NCBI GenBank assembly: GCA_014382345.1
Contig: JACNJX010000085.1
Span: 1-64,000, forward strand
Direction of reading: 5' to 3'
Origin: Alphaproteobacteria bacterium
GTDB taxonomy: Bacteria; Pseudomonadota; Alphaproteobacteria; Rhodospirillales; Casp-alpha2
Length of the DNA stretch: 64,000 bases
The notes beneath the pieces are model-generated. The model was not told the origin of the DNA, did no database searches, and was given only the letters and a program-made list of their open reading frames with translations. Positions 16,570-24,673 of the stretch are shown piece after piece. A program made the position numbers and the translations under genes. The first letter of the stretch is position 1; each line of letters opens with the position of its first letter.

Positions 16570-18001
16570 CGACGTTTCTTCAAACAGTTTTCAGCCGGCC
16601 CAGCCGCAACGCTGGAGCCTGTTTCACGGCTTCGCCCAGGCTGTCGATTCCCACCCCGCCCACCAGGAACTGCGCGCCTGGGGTCTTTTGGCCATGGCAT
16701 CCCTGGGGATCGCCGGAATTTTCGCCCTGCTGCTGGCGCTGAGCCGGCTTCCCGGCGCCGACGAGATGTTCCCCTGGCCGGTGCATTTCTTCGAAAAAGG
16801 ATTGGTGATCCACGTCGTGCTGTCCTTCGTGGTCTGGTTCCTCAGCATCCTCGGCGCCATGTGCGTGCTGGCCACCTACCGCCTGTCCGACGGCTGGCCC
16901 CGGTGGCGGATTTTCGGTCCCTTGTCCGTATGGGGCAGCTTCGCCGCCACGGTGCTTCTGTTCATGCCGGCCTGGATGGACCGGGGCGAAGCCAGCCTCA
17001 ACAACTACGTGCCGGTGATTATTGATCCCGTCTATTACGCCGGACTGGGCGTCTTGGGGCTAAGCCTGCTGCTCTCTGTCATCCGCCTGTTCGTCAACCT
17101 GATCGGCCGCAAGGGGCCGCTGGAACCGGTGACCCTGTCGACGGTGGGCGCCGGGCTTATCTATATATTCGCGCTCGCGTGTTTCGCCCTCGCCTGGCTG
17201 GAGATACAAGGCGATGCGTCGTTCACCAGCCTTACACCAGACGTCAACGAAGACCTGTTTTGGGGCGGCGGCCATATCCTGCAATTCCTCAACGTCGGAC
17301 TTTTGCTGATCGCGTGGTACGTATTGGGCGGGGTGACCCTGGGCCGGCCCCTGACGCGGCCCAACCTGATGAATGCGGCCGGGCTTTTGCTGGTCCTGAC
17401 GTCGCTTGCCGGCCCCGCCCTGTTCGTGGCCTTGGACGCCTTTTCCGCCGCCCAAACCGCGGCCTTCACCGACCTGCAATATCTGCTGGCGCCGCCGACG
17501 ATGCTGGTTGCCGTTGCCGGGATCGTGACCGTTTTCAGGCAACGCGCCGAAGACCGCCTGCCATGGAACGACGCCGCCTTTCACTGTCTGGTGCTGTCGG
17601 TGCTGGTGTTCGCCACGGGCGGCGTGCTGGGGCTGTTCGTCGATGGCACCGACACCCGCACCCCGGCACATTATCACGGCGTCATCGGCGGCATCAATCT
17701 GGCGTTTATGGGATTGTTCTTCGGGATGTTCCTGGCCCTGCTGGAACGCGGCCTGACGAAGGCCCGCGCCGCCATTTGGTCGGCCTGGCTGTACGCCTCG
17801 GGCCAGGTGTTTCATTCCCTCGGGTTGTTCTGGGCCGGCGGCTACGGCGCGCCGCGCAAAGTGGCAGGTGCGGAACAGGGCATCGAGGCCTTGGGGGCAA
17901 CGTTGGGGTTGTACCTGATGGGCATCGGCGCGGTCATCGCCGTGATCGGCGGGGTGATGTTTATCGTCCTGGTCAGTAAGGCGCTGTTGAAGAAATTATA
18001 A
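16556..18001 (+). CDS. Heme-copper-oxidase subunit I-like protein lacking the CuB His-His pair
   Basis: A 481-aa protein with about 12 membrane helices and partial COX1 signatures. His86 lies in a second-helix position (GLVIHVVLSF), His240 at the site of the first CuB ligand (WGGGHILQF), and His372/His374 in AHYHGVIGGINLAFMG match the HxH heme ligands of helix X. The His-His CuB pair expected in helix VII is absent, and Phe244 stands where the cross-linked Tyr should be. It may bind heme but should not reduce oxygen in the canonical way. The ATG at 16556 overlaps the DUF420 gene; ctaB follows. It is probably an assembly or heme-sensing factor, which is inference. Confidence 0.75.
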   Translation: MSRTDDVSSNSFQPAQPQRWSLFHGFAQAVDSHPAHQELRAWGLLAMASLGIAGIFALLLALSRLPGADEMFPWPVHFFEKGLVIHVVLSFVVWFLSILGAMCVLATYRLSDGWPRWRIFGPLSVWGSFAATVLLFMPAWMDRGEASLNNYVPVIIDPVYYAGLGVLGLSLLLSVIRLFVNLIGRKGPLEPVTLSTVGAGLIYIFALACFALAWLEIQGDASFTSLTPDVNEDLFWGGGHILQFLNVGLLLIAWYVLGGVTLGRPLTRPNLMNAAGLLLVLTSLAGPALFVALDAFSAAQTAAFTDLQYLLAPPTMLVAVAGIVTVFRQRAEDRLPWNDAAFHCLVLSVLVFATGGVLGLFVDGTDTRTPAHYHGVIGGINLAFMGLFFGMFLALLERGLTKARAAIWSAWLYASGQVFHSLGLFWAGGYGAPRKVAGAEQGIEALGATLGLYLMGIGAVIAVIGGVMFIVLVSKALLKKL

Positions 18002-18073
18002 AGCCCCTGTATAAGGACGCCAATCCTGCCAGGAACACCGAACGGGATTTCCGAAATTAACGAGGTTCTTCGC

Positions 18074-19036
18074 GTGCGCGAACAGACCCCCACCGCCGAA
18101 CGTATAGACGCTCCTGCGTTGTCGGACGCTGTGATGCCGGAACCGCGCTTCCGCGTTACCAATTACGCCCTTTTGCTGAAACCCCGCGTCATGTCGCTGG
18201 TGGTCTTTACCGCCGCCGCCGGCATGTTCCTGGCGCCCGGCGGCATGTCCGCCATCCAACCCGTGACTGCGGCCATCGCCGTTTTGTGTATCGCCATCGG
18301 CGCCGGCGCATCGGGCGCTATCAACATGTGGTACGACCGCGACATCGACCTGCACATGCTGCGCACCCGGAACCGGCCCTTGCCCGCCCAACGGTTGTCG
18401 CCGGAAGAAGCGCTCGTCTTCGGCGTCTTTTTGTCTATCGGTTCCGTCGCCGCCATGGCCTGGTGGGTCAACATCCTATCGTCGGCGCTGCTGGCGGCAA
18501 CCATTCTCTATTACGTCTTTATCTATACGGTTTGGCTGAAACGCCGCACGCCGCACAACATTGTCATCGGCGGCGCGTCGGGCGCGCTGCCCCCGGTGAT
18601 CGGCTGGGCCGCCGTGACCGGCGATGTCGGCCTGGGCGCGATTGTTCTGTTCGCCATCATTTTCCTGTGGACGCCGCCGCACACCTGGGCGCTGGCGCTG
18701 TTCCGGCGCGGCGATTACGAAGCCGCCGGTGTACCCATGCTGCCGGTGGTCGCCGGTGAACTGGAAACCAAGCGCCAGATGCTGATCTATACGGCGATCC
18801 TGGTGCCGGTGACGCTGCTGCCCACGGTGATCGGCATGTCCGGAGTCGTCTACGCCTTCGCCGCCTGCGTACTGGGCGCCGGTCTCGCCCGTCATGCCTG
18901 GCGTGTCTGGAAAGACGACAGCGGAATAAACGGCGGCAAAACGGCGCGGCCGATGTTCTTCTTCACCATTCTGTATTTGTTTTTGATCTTCGCCGCCCTG
19001 CTGGCCGACCGGATGGTATTTTTCCCGGTTTTCTAG
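18074..19036 (+). CDS. ctaB: Protoheme IX farnesyltransferase (heme O synthase)
   Basis: A 320-aa UbiA-family prenyltransferase that converts heme B and farnesyl diphosphate to heme O, the first step towards heme A for the aa3 oxidase. The first Asp-rich motif is INMWYDRDIDLHMLRT, followed by RPLP. The second region has FLWTPPHTWALALFRRGDYEAAGVPMLP, which is diagnostic for CtaB. About eight membrane helices are expected. It starts with GTG. No ctaA or SURF1 gene is in the window. Confidence 0.97.
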   Translation: MREQTPTAERIDAPALSDAVMPEPRFRVTNYALLLKPRVMSLVVFTAAAGMFLAPGGMSAIQPVTAAIAVLCIAIGAGASGAINMWYDRDIDLHMLRTRNRPLPAQRLSPEEALVFGVFLSIGSVAAMAWWVNILSSALLAATILYYVFIYTVWLKRRTPHNIVIGGASGALPPVIGWAAVTGDVGLGAIVLFAIIFLWTPPHTWALALFRRGDYEAAGVPMLPVVAGELETKRQMLIYTAILVPVTLLPTVIGMSGVVYAFAACVLGAGLARHAWRVWKDDSGINGGKTARPMFFFTILYLFLIFAALLADRMVFFPVF

Positions 19037-19059
19037 GGACCGTCTTTCGGGACTTTCCC

Positions 19060-19911
19060 CTAACCGTTTGCTCCCAAACACCGCAGCAGCGACCCTGCCA
19101 GCCCCCGCATCAGCGCCGGATACAGCCCCGGCCCCGGCGTCCGTTCTGCACCCAGCGGGTCGAGAACGCCGAGCCGGGCATTCGTCCCCTCAATCAAAGT
19201 CTTCGCCAAAGCCGGCGTGAACTGCGGCTCGGTAAACACGCAACCGATGTTGAAGGCGGTTATTTTGCGCCGGAGTTCCGAAATCCGGCGCGCGCCGGGC
19301 GGGCGGTCGGCGTGAACGGCGACGGCGCCTGTGGCGGAGAGACCGAAGCGCTTCTGGAAATGGCCGTAAGCGTCATGAAACACCAGGTAGGGAACGCCGG
19401 CCACGGGCGCCAGGATTCTCTGTAATTCAGCCTCCAGCAGCACCAGCCGGGCGACGGCACGGTCGCCGTTTTTCCGGTAACGCGCGGCGTTGGCCGGGTC
19501 GGCGACGCTTAAGCTGCGAGCCATGGTACGGACCATGTTCGCGGCCTTGCGCGGATCGAGCCAGATATGGGGGTCTTGATCCGCGCGATCCCCGTCCGTG
19601 AATTGCACGACATGGACTTTATCAGCAATCCCGGCCAGCGGTTTCGCCAGAAATCCTTCAAGCCCCGGCCCGACCCAGAACACGACATCGGCGTCTTTGA
19701 GCAGGCGGGCATCGGACGGTTTCATGACATAGGCGTGCGGCGTGCGTCCGCCTCGCACCAGTAGCGCCGGTTCCCCGACTCCTGCCATAACGCCGGCCAG
19801 CAGCGAATGCACCGGCGCGATGGACGCCACGGCCCGAACGCCTTCGGCCCCAACGGAGGACACCGGAAGCGCCAGCGCCAAAAAAACGAAAACTGCCGCA
19901 AGGTTTCTCAA
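19060..19911 (-). CDS. znuA: Zinc ABC transporter substrate-binding protein
   Basis: A 283-aa cluster A-I binding protein with a signal peptide (cleavage near SSVGA) and the expected metal-site residues: His in VHSLLAGVM, His in RTPHAYVMKP, the DPHIWLDPRKAANM block and FHDAYGHFQKRFGL. The His/Asp-rich loop usual in ZnuA is very short (DGDRADQDPH). No permease or ATPase gene is adjacent. The start is TTG, and its Shine-Dalgarno region lies inside an inverted repeat of a structured leader. It is convergent with ctaB. Confidence 0.85.
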   Translation of the reverse strand: MRNLAAVFVFLALALPVSSVGAEGVRAVASIAPVHSLLAGVMAGVGEPALLVRGGRTPHAYVMKPSDARLLKDADVVFWVGPGLEGFLAKPLAGIADKVHVVQFTDGDRADQDPHIWLDPRKAANMVRTMARSLSVADPANAARYRKNGDRAVARLVLLEAELQRILAPVAGVPYLVFHDAYGHFQKRFGLSATGAVAVHADRPPGARRISELRRKITAFNIGCVFTEPQFTPALAKTLIEGTNARLGVLDPLGAERTPGPGLYPALMRGLAGSLLRCLGANG

Positions 19912-20022
19912 AGGGTTCCCTTTCCTGAAACACGGGAGAAAAAGCTATGGGGTTTGTGGAACCCAACACCCTTTTGGTCAAGCCCTCTCCCGGTGCAATC
20001 CCGTACTTTCGGGGACCAAAGG
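19912..20022 (-). promoter_or_regulatory. Structured 5' leader of znuA with mutually exclusive pairings
   Basis: Read towards znuA, this leader can form several helices. CCTTTGGTC (20014-20022) pairs with GACCAAAAGG (19970-19979) around a CCCG/CGGG hairpin (20000-20013). GGGAGA (19986-19991) pairs with TCTCCC (19934-19939), crossing the first helix as a pseudoknot would. GGGTTCC (19958-19964) can pair either locally (GGGTT/AACCC hairpin) or with GGAACCC at 19913-19919, which overlaps the start-proximal Shine-Dalgarno region of znuA. This looks like an RNA switch or an operator array. It matches no riboswitch class I can name. Confidence 0.4.
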
Positions 20023-20268
20023 AAATTTTAAGGATAAACGCCGATTGTATCTTTTGGCTTAACCTCTGCTGCATACTTTAATGTTTGCGGGAAGGCCCGG
20101 GTATACACACATCGGGCGGGGATTTCCTCGGGCCGGACCGCCGCAAACAAATCCCGCCCCCGCCCCGTAGCCACACGATAAATTGAGCACCTCTATTCTT
20201 ACATGAGCCACCCGCTTCTGTTAGTCTATCCCTCAACAGGAGAGGCTTAGCAGGAAAGGCTAGGGGGA

Positions 20269-20898
20269 ATGGCCTTATACAATTATCTTCTCATCGTCCG
20301 TTTCGCCCTGGTCAACATCATCGCCACGGGACTGCTGGCGGCGGCCTGGATACAGGGCTGGCTGGACGGCGTTCTCGGCGCGCATCTGGTCGAACTGTCG
20401 GCCCTGATCTTTATGGTCTTCCTTTACGGCCTCGGTCTGTGCGGGGCCAAGGTGTACCGCCACAGTGTCGAGTTGAACGCCATCAAGGAAGACGCGCCGG
20501 GCCCAGATTCCAGGGCCGGAAAATACCTGGCTGAAATTTCCGGGGCCGAATCGGGCAGCCGCACCCTGCTGGCCTCGGCGATGCGCCTCAAACTTACCGA
20601 CAACATCGTCGCCGTCCGCCAAATCGCCAACTCGCTGGTCCTGCTGGGGCTGATCGGCACCGTCATCGGCTTCATCATCGCGCTGTCGGGCGTCGATCCA
20701 CAAGCCGCCTCCGAAGTGGAAAGCGTCGCCGCCATGGTGTCGACCCTGATCAGCGGCATGTCGGTGGCCATGAACACGACCCTGGTCGGCGCGGTGCTCT
20801 ATGTCTGGCTCAGCGTCAATTACGGAATCCTGACCAGCGGCACGGTCGACCTGTTGACGCGGATTATCAAGCTCGGGGAAGACCGTGCAAGGGCTTGA
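20269..20898 (+). CDS. MotA/TolQ/ExbB-family proton-channel protein
   Basis: A 209-aa inner-membrane protein. Four helices are visible (about residues 5-26, 40-57, 118-141, 157-180). The last two match the proton-channel family: LVLLGLIGTVIGFIIALSG, then VAMNTTLVGAVLYVWLSV. Family members form pentamers around a dimeric partner and convert proton flow into rotation. The loop between helices 2 and 3 is short, as in ExbB rather than MotA. It overlaps the next gene, whose product looks like the matching ExbD-type partner. The 357 bp upstream (19912-20268) hold the znuA leader and no other gene. Confidence 0.85.
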   Translation: MALYNYLLIVRFALVNIIATGLLAAAWIQGWLDGVLGAHLVELSALIFMVFLYGLGLCGAKVYRHSVELNAIKEDAPGPDSRAGKYLAEISGAESGSRTLLASAMRLKLTDNIVAVRQIANSLVLLGLIGTVIGFIIALSGVDPQAASEVESVAAMVSTLISGMSVAMNTTLVGAVLYVWLSVNYGILTSGTVDLLTRIIKLGEDRARA

Positions 20899-21502
20899 TT
20901 ACCTGGACGAAGACACCTGGGGAACGGTGTTCCGCGACGTCATCCTGCTGGCGCTTATCGGCTTCGTCGCCATGGTGATCATGCTGTTGCCCCACATCAC
21001 CAAGAAAAAGCAGGACGCCGAAGACCAGAAAGCGCCGGGCAACGTGGTCGTCGAGATGCACTGGCCGTCCGCCCTGCCCTACGACGTCGACCTGTGGGTG
21101 CAGGCGCCGCGCGAAGTGCCTGTGGGTTTCTGGAACCAGGGCGGCAACACCTTCAACCTACTGCGCGACGACCTAGGCGGCGAAGGCGATGCAACGGATG
21201 AAAATTACGAAATCACCTATTCCCGGGGCATCCCGCAGGGCGAATACACCGTCAACGTGCACATGTACGGCCCGCTGCCGCACGGCGCCGTCATCCCCGT
21301 CAATGTGGTGGTCAGCGTCCGCCCGAAATACGGGGAAATGGGCCAGATCCTCAAGACCACTATCGAACTGACACGGCGCAACCAGGAGGAAACCGCCTAC
21401 CGTTTCCGCCTGACATCCGATGGCGAACTGGTTCCGGACAGCGTCAGCACGCTCAGGCGTACGTTGATAACGGGGAGCCAAAAGCCCTATAGGCGTAAAT
21501 AA
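20885..21502 (+). CDS. ExbD/TolR-like single-helix protein with a beta-rich periplasmic domain
   Basis: A 205-aa protein with a short N-terminus and one membrane helix (about residues 18-38). It begins FRDVILLALIGF, which aligns with the ExbD helix motif containing the essential Asp; here that is Asp18. After a lysine-rich stop the exported part is not the usual TolR/ExbD fold. It is a beta-sandwich-like region with DVDLWVQAPREVP and GEYTVNVHMYG, resembling DUF2135/YfaP-type domains. The GTG start lies inside the proton-channel gene, 14 bp before its stop, so the two are coupled. The substrate or force target is unknown. Confidence 0.7.
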   Translation: MQGLDYLDEDTWGTVFRDVILLALIGFVAMVIMLLPHITKKKQDAEDQKAPGNVVVEMHWPSALPYDVDLWVQAPREVPVGFWNQGGNTFNLLRDDLGGEGDATDENYEITYSRGIPQGEYTVNVHMYGPLPHGAVIPVNVVVSVRPKYGEMGQILKTTIELTRRNQEETAYRFRLTSDGELVPDSVSTLRRTLITGSQKPYRRK

Positions 21503-21527
21503 GGTGGTGCCGAAAAGGAGGAAATAG

Positions 21528-22049
21528 ATGGATATCCTGTTCTTTGTCTTCGCAGGCGCCGCCGGTGTCGCCGCCGCACTGGCCGCCATTGCCATCTGGG
21601 CGCCCCGGCCCACAAGGGTCCGGATGCTGGCGCTGGTCATCACCACGCTGTTCCTGCCCGTCGTCTATATCCAGTTGATCGAGATGCTGAGCAAGCCCAA
21701 ACCGATGAGCTTCGAGTGGTACCAGCGCAACACGGCGAAAGCGGAACTGCTGTCCACCAGCCTCGACGAAGGCAAGGCGATTTACCTGTGGCTCCGATTC
21801 GATGGCTCGCTGGAACCCCGGTCCTATAAAATTCCCTGGAACCTCAAGCTGGCGGAAAAGCTGGAAGACGCCGTGGACGACGCGGTGCGGGAAAATTCCA
21901 CCATCATCCTGAAGAACCCGTTTTACCGCAAAAGCCTGGACGAATGGGGCGACCTTAATGTCGATATCATCCCGCCGCCCCTGCCGCCGCAAAAGCGCCT
22001 GCCCGGCCCACCGCCGCGCATCGTAAACCCGCGTGAAAAGAGTATCTGA
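21528..22049 (+). CDS. Two-helix membrane protein of the proton-channel operon
   Basis: A 173-aa protein I do not recognise. Two membrane helices (about residues 2-25 and 32-52) are followed by a soluble region with a compact strand/helix segment (KAIYLWLRFDGSLEPRSYKIPW) and a proline-rich end (DIIPPPLPPQKRLPGPPP). AGGAGG precedes the ATG. It lies 25 bp after the ExbD-like gene on the same strand and is probably a third part of that complex, for example a regulator or cell-wall contact. A 43-bp repeat starts 14 bp after its stop. Confidence 0.6.
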   Translation: MDILFFVFAGAAGVAAALAAIAIWAPRPTRVRMLALVITTLFLPVVYIQLIEMLSKPKPMSFEWYQRNTAKAELLSTSLDEGKAIYLWLRFDGSLEPRSYKIPWNLKLAEKLEDAVDDAVRENSTIILKNPFYRKSLDEWGDLNVDIIPPPLPPQKRLPGPPPRIVNPREKSI

Positions 22050-22062
22050 GTTTTTCTTTGAC

Positions 22063-22105
22063 GCAAATGCGGGGTCGCGGATGATTCCATCCGCTCGGGA
22101 TTTGT
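22063..22105 (+). repeat. 43-bp palindromic interspersed repeat, copy 2
   Basis: This unit begins GCAAATGCGGGG and contains the perfect inner inverted repeat GCGGATG-ATTC-CATCCGC. The end reads GATTTGT, one base off the terminal inverted repeat. It sits in the convergent gap after the proton-channel operon, preceded by a T-rich run (GTTTTTCTTTGAC) that is partly repeated before copy 3. It lies 55 bp before copy 3, in direct orientation. Confidence 0.85.
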
Positions 22106-22117
22106 TTCTTATTTGAC

Positions 22118-22160
22118 GCAAATGCGTCGTCGCGGATGATTCCATCCGCTCGGGATTTGC
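22118..22160 (+). repeat. 43-bp palindromic interspersed repeat, copy 3
   Basis: This copy has complete ends GCAAAT/ATTTGC and the inner hairpin GCGGATG/CATCCGC. Its last base directly abuts the stop codon (TAA on the minus strand) of the ABC-2 permease, just as copy 1 sits next to the gapR stop. The tandem pair fills almost the whole gap between the convergent genes and may serve as a shared bidirectional terminator or mRNA-end stabiliser. Confidence 0.85.
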
Positions 22161-22922
22161 TTATTTCTTAACCTGATAGCCGGTTTTGAAAATCCACCAC
22201 ACGGTCAACATGCACACCGTCAGAAACCCGGTAATCATGCCCAGGCTCGTCATCAGGCTGACGTCGGCGATTTCATAGAAGCTCCAACGGAAGCCGCTGA
22301 TCAGGTACAGCACCGGGTTGAACAGCGTCACCTTCTGCCAGAACGCGGGCAGCATGCTAATGGAATAAAAACTGCCGCCCAGGAAAACCAGCGGCGTGAC
22401 GATCAGCAGCGGAATGATCTGAAGTTTCTCGAACCCGTCCGCCCAGATCCCGATGATGAACCCGAACAGGCTGAAGGTGAACGCCGTCAGCACCAGAAAC
22501 AGCAGCATCCAAAAAGGATGCAGGACTTGCAGCGGGACGAAGAAACCCGCCGTCCCTAAAATAATCAGCCCGAGAATGATCGATTTCGTCGCCGCCGCCC
22601 CGACGTAACCCAGCGTAATCTCAAAATAGGAGACCGGCGCCGACAATAACTCGTAAATGGTGCCGGTGAATTTCGGAAAATAGATGCCGAACGACGCGTT
22701 CGCCACACTCTGCGTCAGCAGCGACAGCATAATCAGCCCCGGCACCAGGAACGAGCCATAACTGACGCCGTCGATTTCCGAAATCCTGGACCCAATGGCG
22801 GACCCGAAAACGATGAAATACAGCGACGTGGACAGCACCGGCGACACGATGCTTTGAAACAGCGTGCGCCAGGCGCGCGCCATTTCAAACAGGTAGATCG
22901 CCTTGACCGCCTGAATGTTCAT
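22161..22922 (-). CDS. ABC-2 type transporter permease
   Basis: A 253-aa protein with six predicted membrane helices of the ABC-2 membrane family (NodJ/YadH-like). It has the [29 protein letters not shown] segment and a final helix [16 protein letters not shown]. It is an exporter permease working with the ATPase encoded just upstream, whose gene overlaps by 4 bp. The substrate is unknown; homologues next to such ATPases are often annotated as multidrug or polysaccharide exporters. Confidence 0.88.
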   Translation of the reverse strand: MNIQAVKAIYLFEMARAWRTLFQSIVSPVLSTSLYFIVFGSAIGSRISEIDGVSYGSFLVPGLIMLSLLTQSVANASFGIYFPKFTGTIYELLSAPVSYFEITLGYVGAAATKSIILGLIILGTAGFFVPLQVLHPFWMLLFLVLTAFTFSLFGFIIGIWADGFEKLQIIPLLIVTPLVFLGGSFYSISMLPAFWQKVTLFNPVLYLISGFRWSFYEIADVSLMTSLGMITGFLTVCMLTVWWIFKTGYQVKK

Positions 22923-23845
22923 GCTGATTCCTTCACCAGATTGACGAAGATTTCCTCCAGCGAGCTTTGCGTCGTGTGCAGGTCCCTGAACTTGATGCCT
23001 GCCTCACTGAGGGCAGCCAGCAGGGCGGTAATGCCGGTCCGTTCCGCGTGGGTATCGTAGGTATAGATCAGCCGGCAGCCGTCTTCGTCCAGTTCCAGAT
23101 CATAGGGCTGCAATTCGGCGGGGATCGATTGGACCGGTTGCTGCAATTCCAGGGTCAGTTGTTTCGTCCCCAGTTTGTCCATCAGCTCGGCTTTGTTTTC
23201 CACCACGACGATCTCGCCCTTGTTGATGACCCCGACGCGCTCGGCGATGGCTTCGGCTTCCTCGATATAGTGCGTGGTCAGGATGATCGTCACGCCGGAT
23301 TCCTGTAAGTCGCGGACGACCTGCCACATGTCCTTGCGCAATTCGACATCGACGCCCGCCGTCGGCTCGTCCAGGAAAAGAATTTCCGGTTCGTGCGACA
23401 GCGCCTTGGCGATCAGCACCCGGCGTTTCATACCGCCGGACAGTTCCATGATTTTGCTGTCCTTCTTGTCCCACAGGGACAGGTCTCTCAAAACCTTCTC
23501 GATATGGCCGGGGTCGGCTTTCTTGCCGAACAGGCCGCGGCTGAAACTGACCGTCGCCCAAACGGTCTCAAAAGCGTCGGTCGTCAGTTCCTGCGGCACC
23601 AGCCCGATCATAGAGCGGGTGGCGCGGTAATCGGCGATGATGTCATGCCCGTCGACGGTCACACTTCCTTGCGTCGGATTGACGATGCCGCAGATAATAC
23701 TGATCAGCGTCGTCTTGCCGGCGCCGTTGGGACCCAACAAGGCCAGAATCTCGCCCTTCCGAATGTCCAGATTGACGCCTTTCAGCGCCTGAAATCCGGA
23801 GGCATAGATTTTAGACAGATTGGATATGGAGATCAGCGTGTGCAT
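22919..23845 (-). CDS. ABC-2 type exporter ATP-binding protein
   Basis: A 308-aa ATPase with Walker [10 protein letters not shown], signature [15 protein letters not shown], Walker [16 protein letters not shown] and H-loop TTHYIEEAE, followed by a C-terminal extension of about 90 residues. The layout matches YadG-like exporter ATPases. The start at 23845 ([12 protein letters not shown]) matches the family N-terminus, although its ribosome binding site is weak. The frame continues to a GTG at 23896. Confidence 0.9.
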   Translation of the reverse strand: MHTLISISNLSKIYASGFQALKGVNLDIRKGEILALLGPNGAGKTTLISIICGIVNPTQGSVTVDGHDIIADYRATRSMIGLVPQELTTDAFETVWATVSFSRGLFGKKADPGHIEKVLRDLSLWDKKDSKIMELSGGMKRRVLIAKALSHEPEILFLDEPTAGVDVELRKDMWQVVRDLQESGVTIILTTHYIEEAEAIAERVGVINKGEIVVVENKAELMDKLGTKQLTLELQQPVQSIPAELQPYDLELDEDGCRLIYTYDTHAERTGITALLAALSEAGIKFRDLHTTQSSLEEIFVNLVKESA

Positions 23846-24047
23846 TTCTGGGAATATACAGCCTTGTTTCGCGATGGGAAAAGCAGAACCGGCCACGGGG
23901 GCCGCAAACGCGCACCTTGCCGCGGACAGGAGGGTGCTATAAAATACCCTCTAATAAATTGTTTTTACACAATAAGTTGGCCCAGGCGCACTTTATAAGC
24001 GTCATGGCAGGCGGGCAGGAAACCGCCTTGAGGGGAGGGGCCGGACT

Positions 24048-24599
24048 TTGTTCGGTCCGGAGACGGCAAACAAGACCATGCAACACACCTACATGAGTAA
24101 GGTCCAGGTTCTCGTTGTCGACGACCAGGGTTTCAGCCGCAGACTGTTGCGGCTCATACTGGGCACGCTCGGGTGCCGCCGCGTCAGTGAAGCAAAAAGC
24201 GTCGAGACCGCCTGGAGCAAAATCATCCTCAGCCCCCCGGACCTGCTGATCGTCGATTGGGAGATGCCGGAATCCAGTGGTCTGGAGCTGGTCCTCCGCG
24301 TGCGTAACGACGATGACAGCCCCGACCCGTTCATGCCCATCATCATGCTGACGGCGTACTCCGAACTTCCCCGCATCGTTGAGGCCAGGGACGCCGGCAT
24401 CAACGAATACGTCGTCAAGCCGATTTCACCGGCGGCCCTGTTCAAGCGCCTCGACGAAGTGATCGAACACCCTCGCAAGTTTGTCCGCACCAAAACCTTT
24501 TTCGGCCCCGACCGCCGCCGCAAGAACAAGCCCATCGATGGCAACAACCGCCGCAAAAACAAGCCGGAGCCGGAACCAACCGAGGTGGAAGAGGCCTAG
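24048..24599 (+). CDS. Single-domain response regulator with basic tail
   Basis: A 183-aa CheY-like receiver: acidic pair VLVVDDQGFS, phospho-acceptor Asp in DLLIVDWEMPES, Thr in MLTAYS and Lys in YVVKPIS. A lysine/arginine-rich tail starts FFGPDRRRKNKP and ends acidic. There is no output domain. The same FGPDRRR linker occurs after the receiver of the protein at 3013-4077, so both belong to one family. The TTG at 24048 has a strong GGGGAGGGG upstream; ATG codons at 24078 and 24093 are alternatives. Confidence 0.85.
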   Translation: MFGPETANKTMQHTYMSKVQVLVVDDQGFSRRLLRLILGTLGCRRVSEAKSVETAWSKIILSPPDLLIVDWEMPESSGLELVLRVRNDDDSPDPFMPIIMLTAYSELPRIVEARDAGINEYVVKPISPAALFKRLDEVIEHPRKFVRTKTFFGPDRRRKNKPIDGNNRRKNKPEPEPTEVEEA

Positions 24600-24673
24600 G
24601 CTTCCTAAAAGCGAACACGGCCTATGGCCCCGGTGATTGCCGAAGCCGGGGGGAGTGCTTATATCTGTTGACC

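Noticed and set aside
20083-20160. Inverted repeat GTTTGCGG/CCGCAAAC with GC-rich inner arms
   Set aside because: The inner arms pair imperfectly and there is no T-run or adjacent gene end, so a terminator or RNA gene could not be supported.
19912-20268. Zur box or known riboswitch in front of znuA
   Set aside because: No Zur-type palindrome (AT-rich TATAATATAA core) and no match by eye to cobalamin, NiCo, Mn or TPP consensus; kept only as an unnamed structured leader.
20269-22049. Zorya-type anti-phage system
   Set aside because: Although the first gene is MotA/ExbB-like, there is no OmpA-type ZorB domain and no helicase or nuclease gene nearby.
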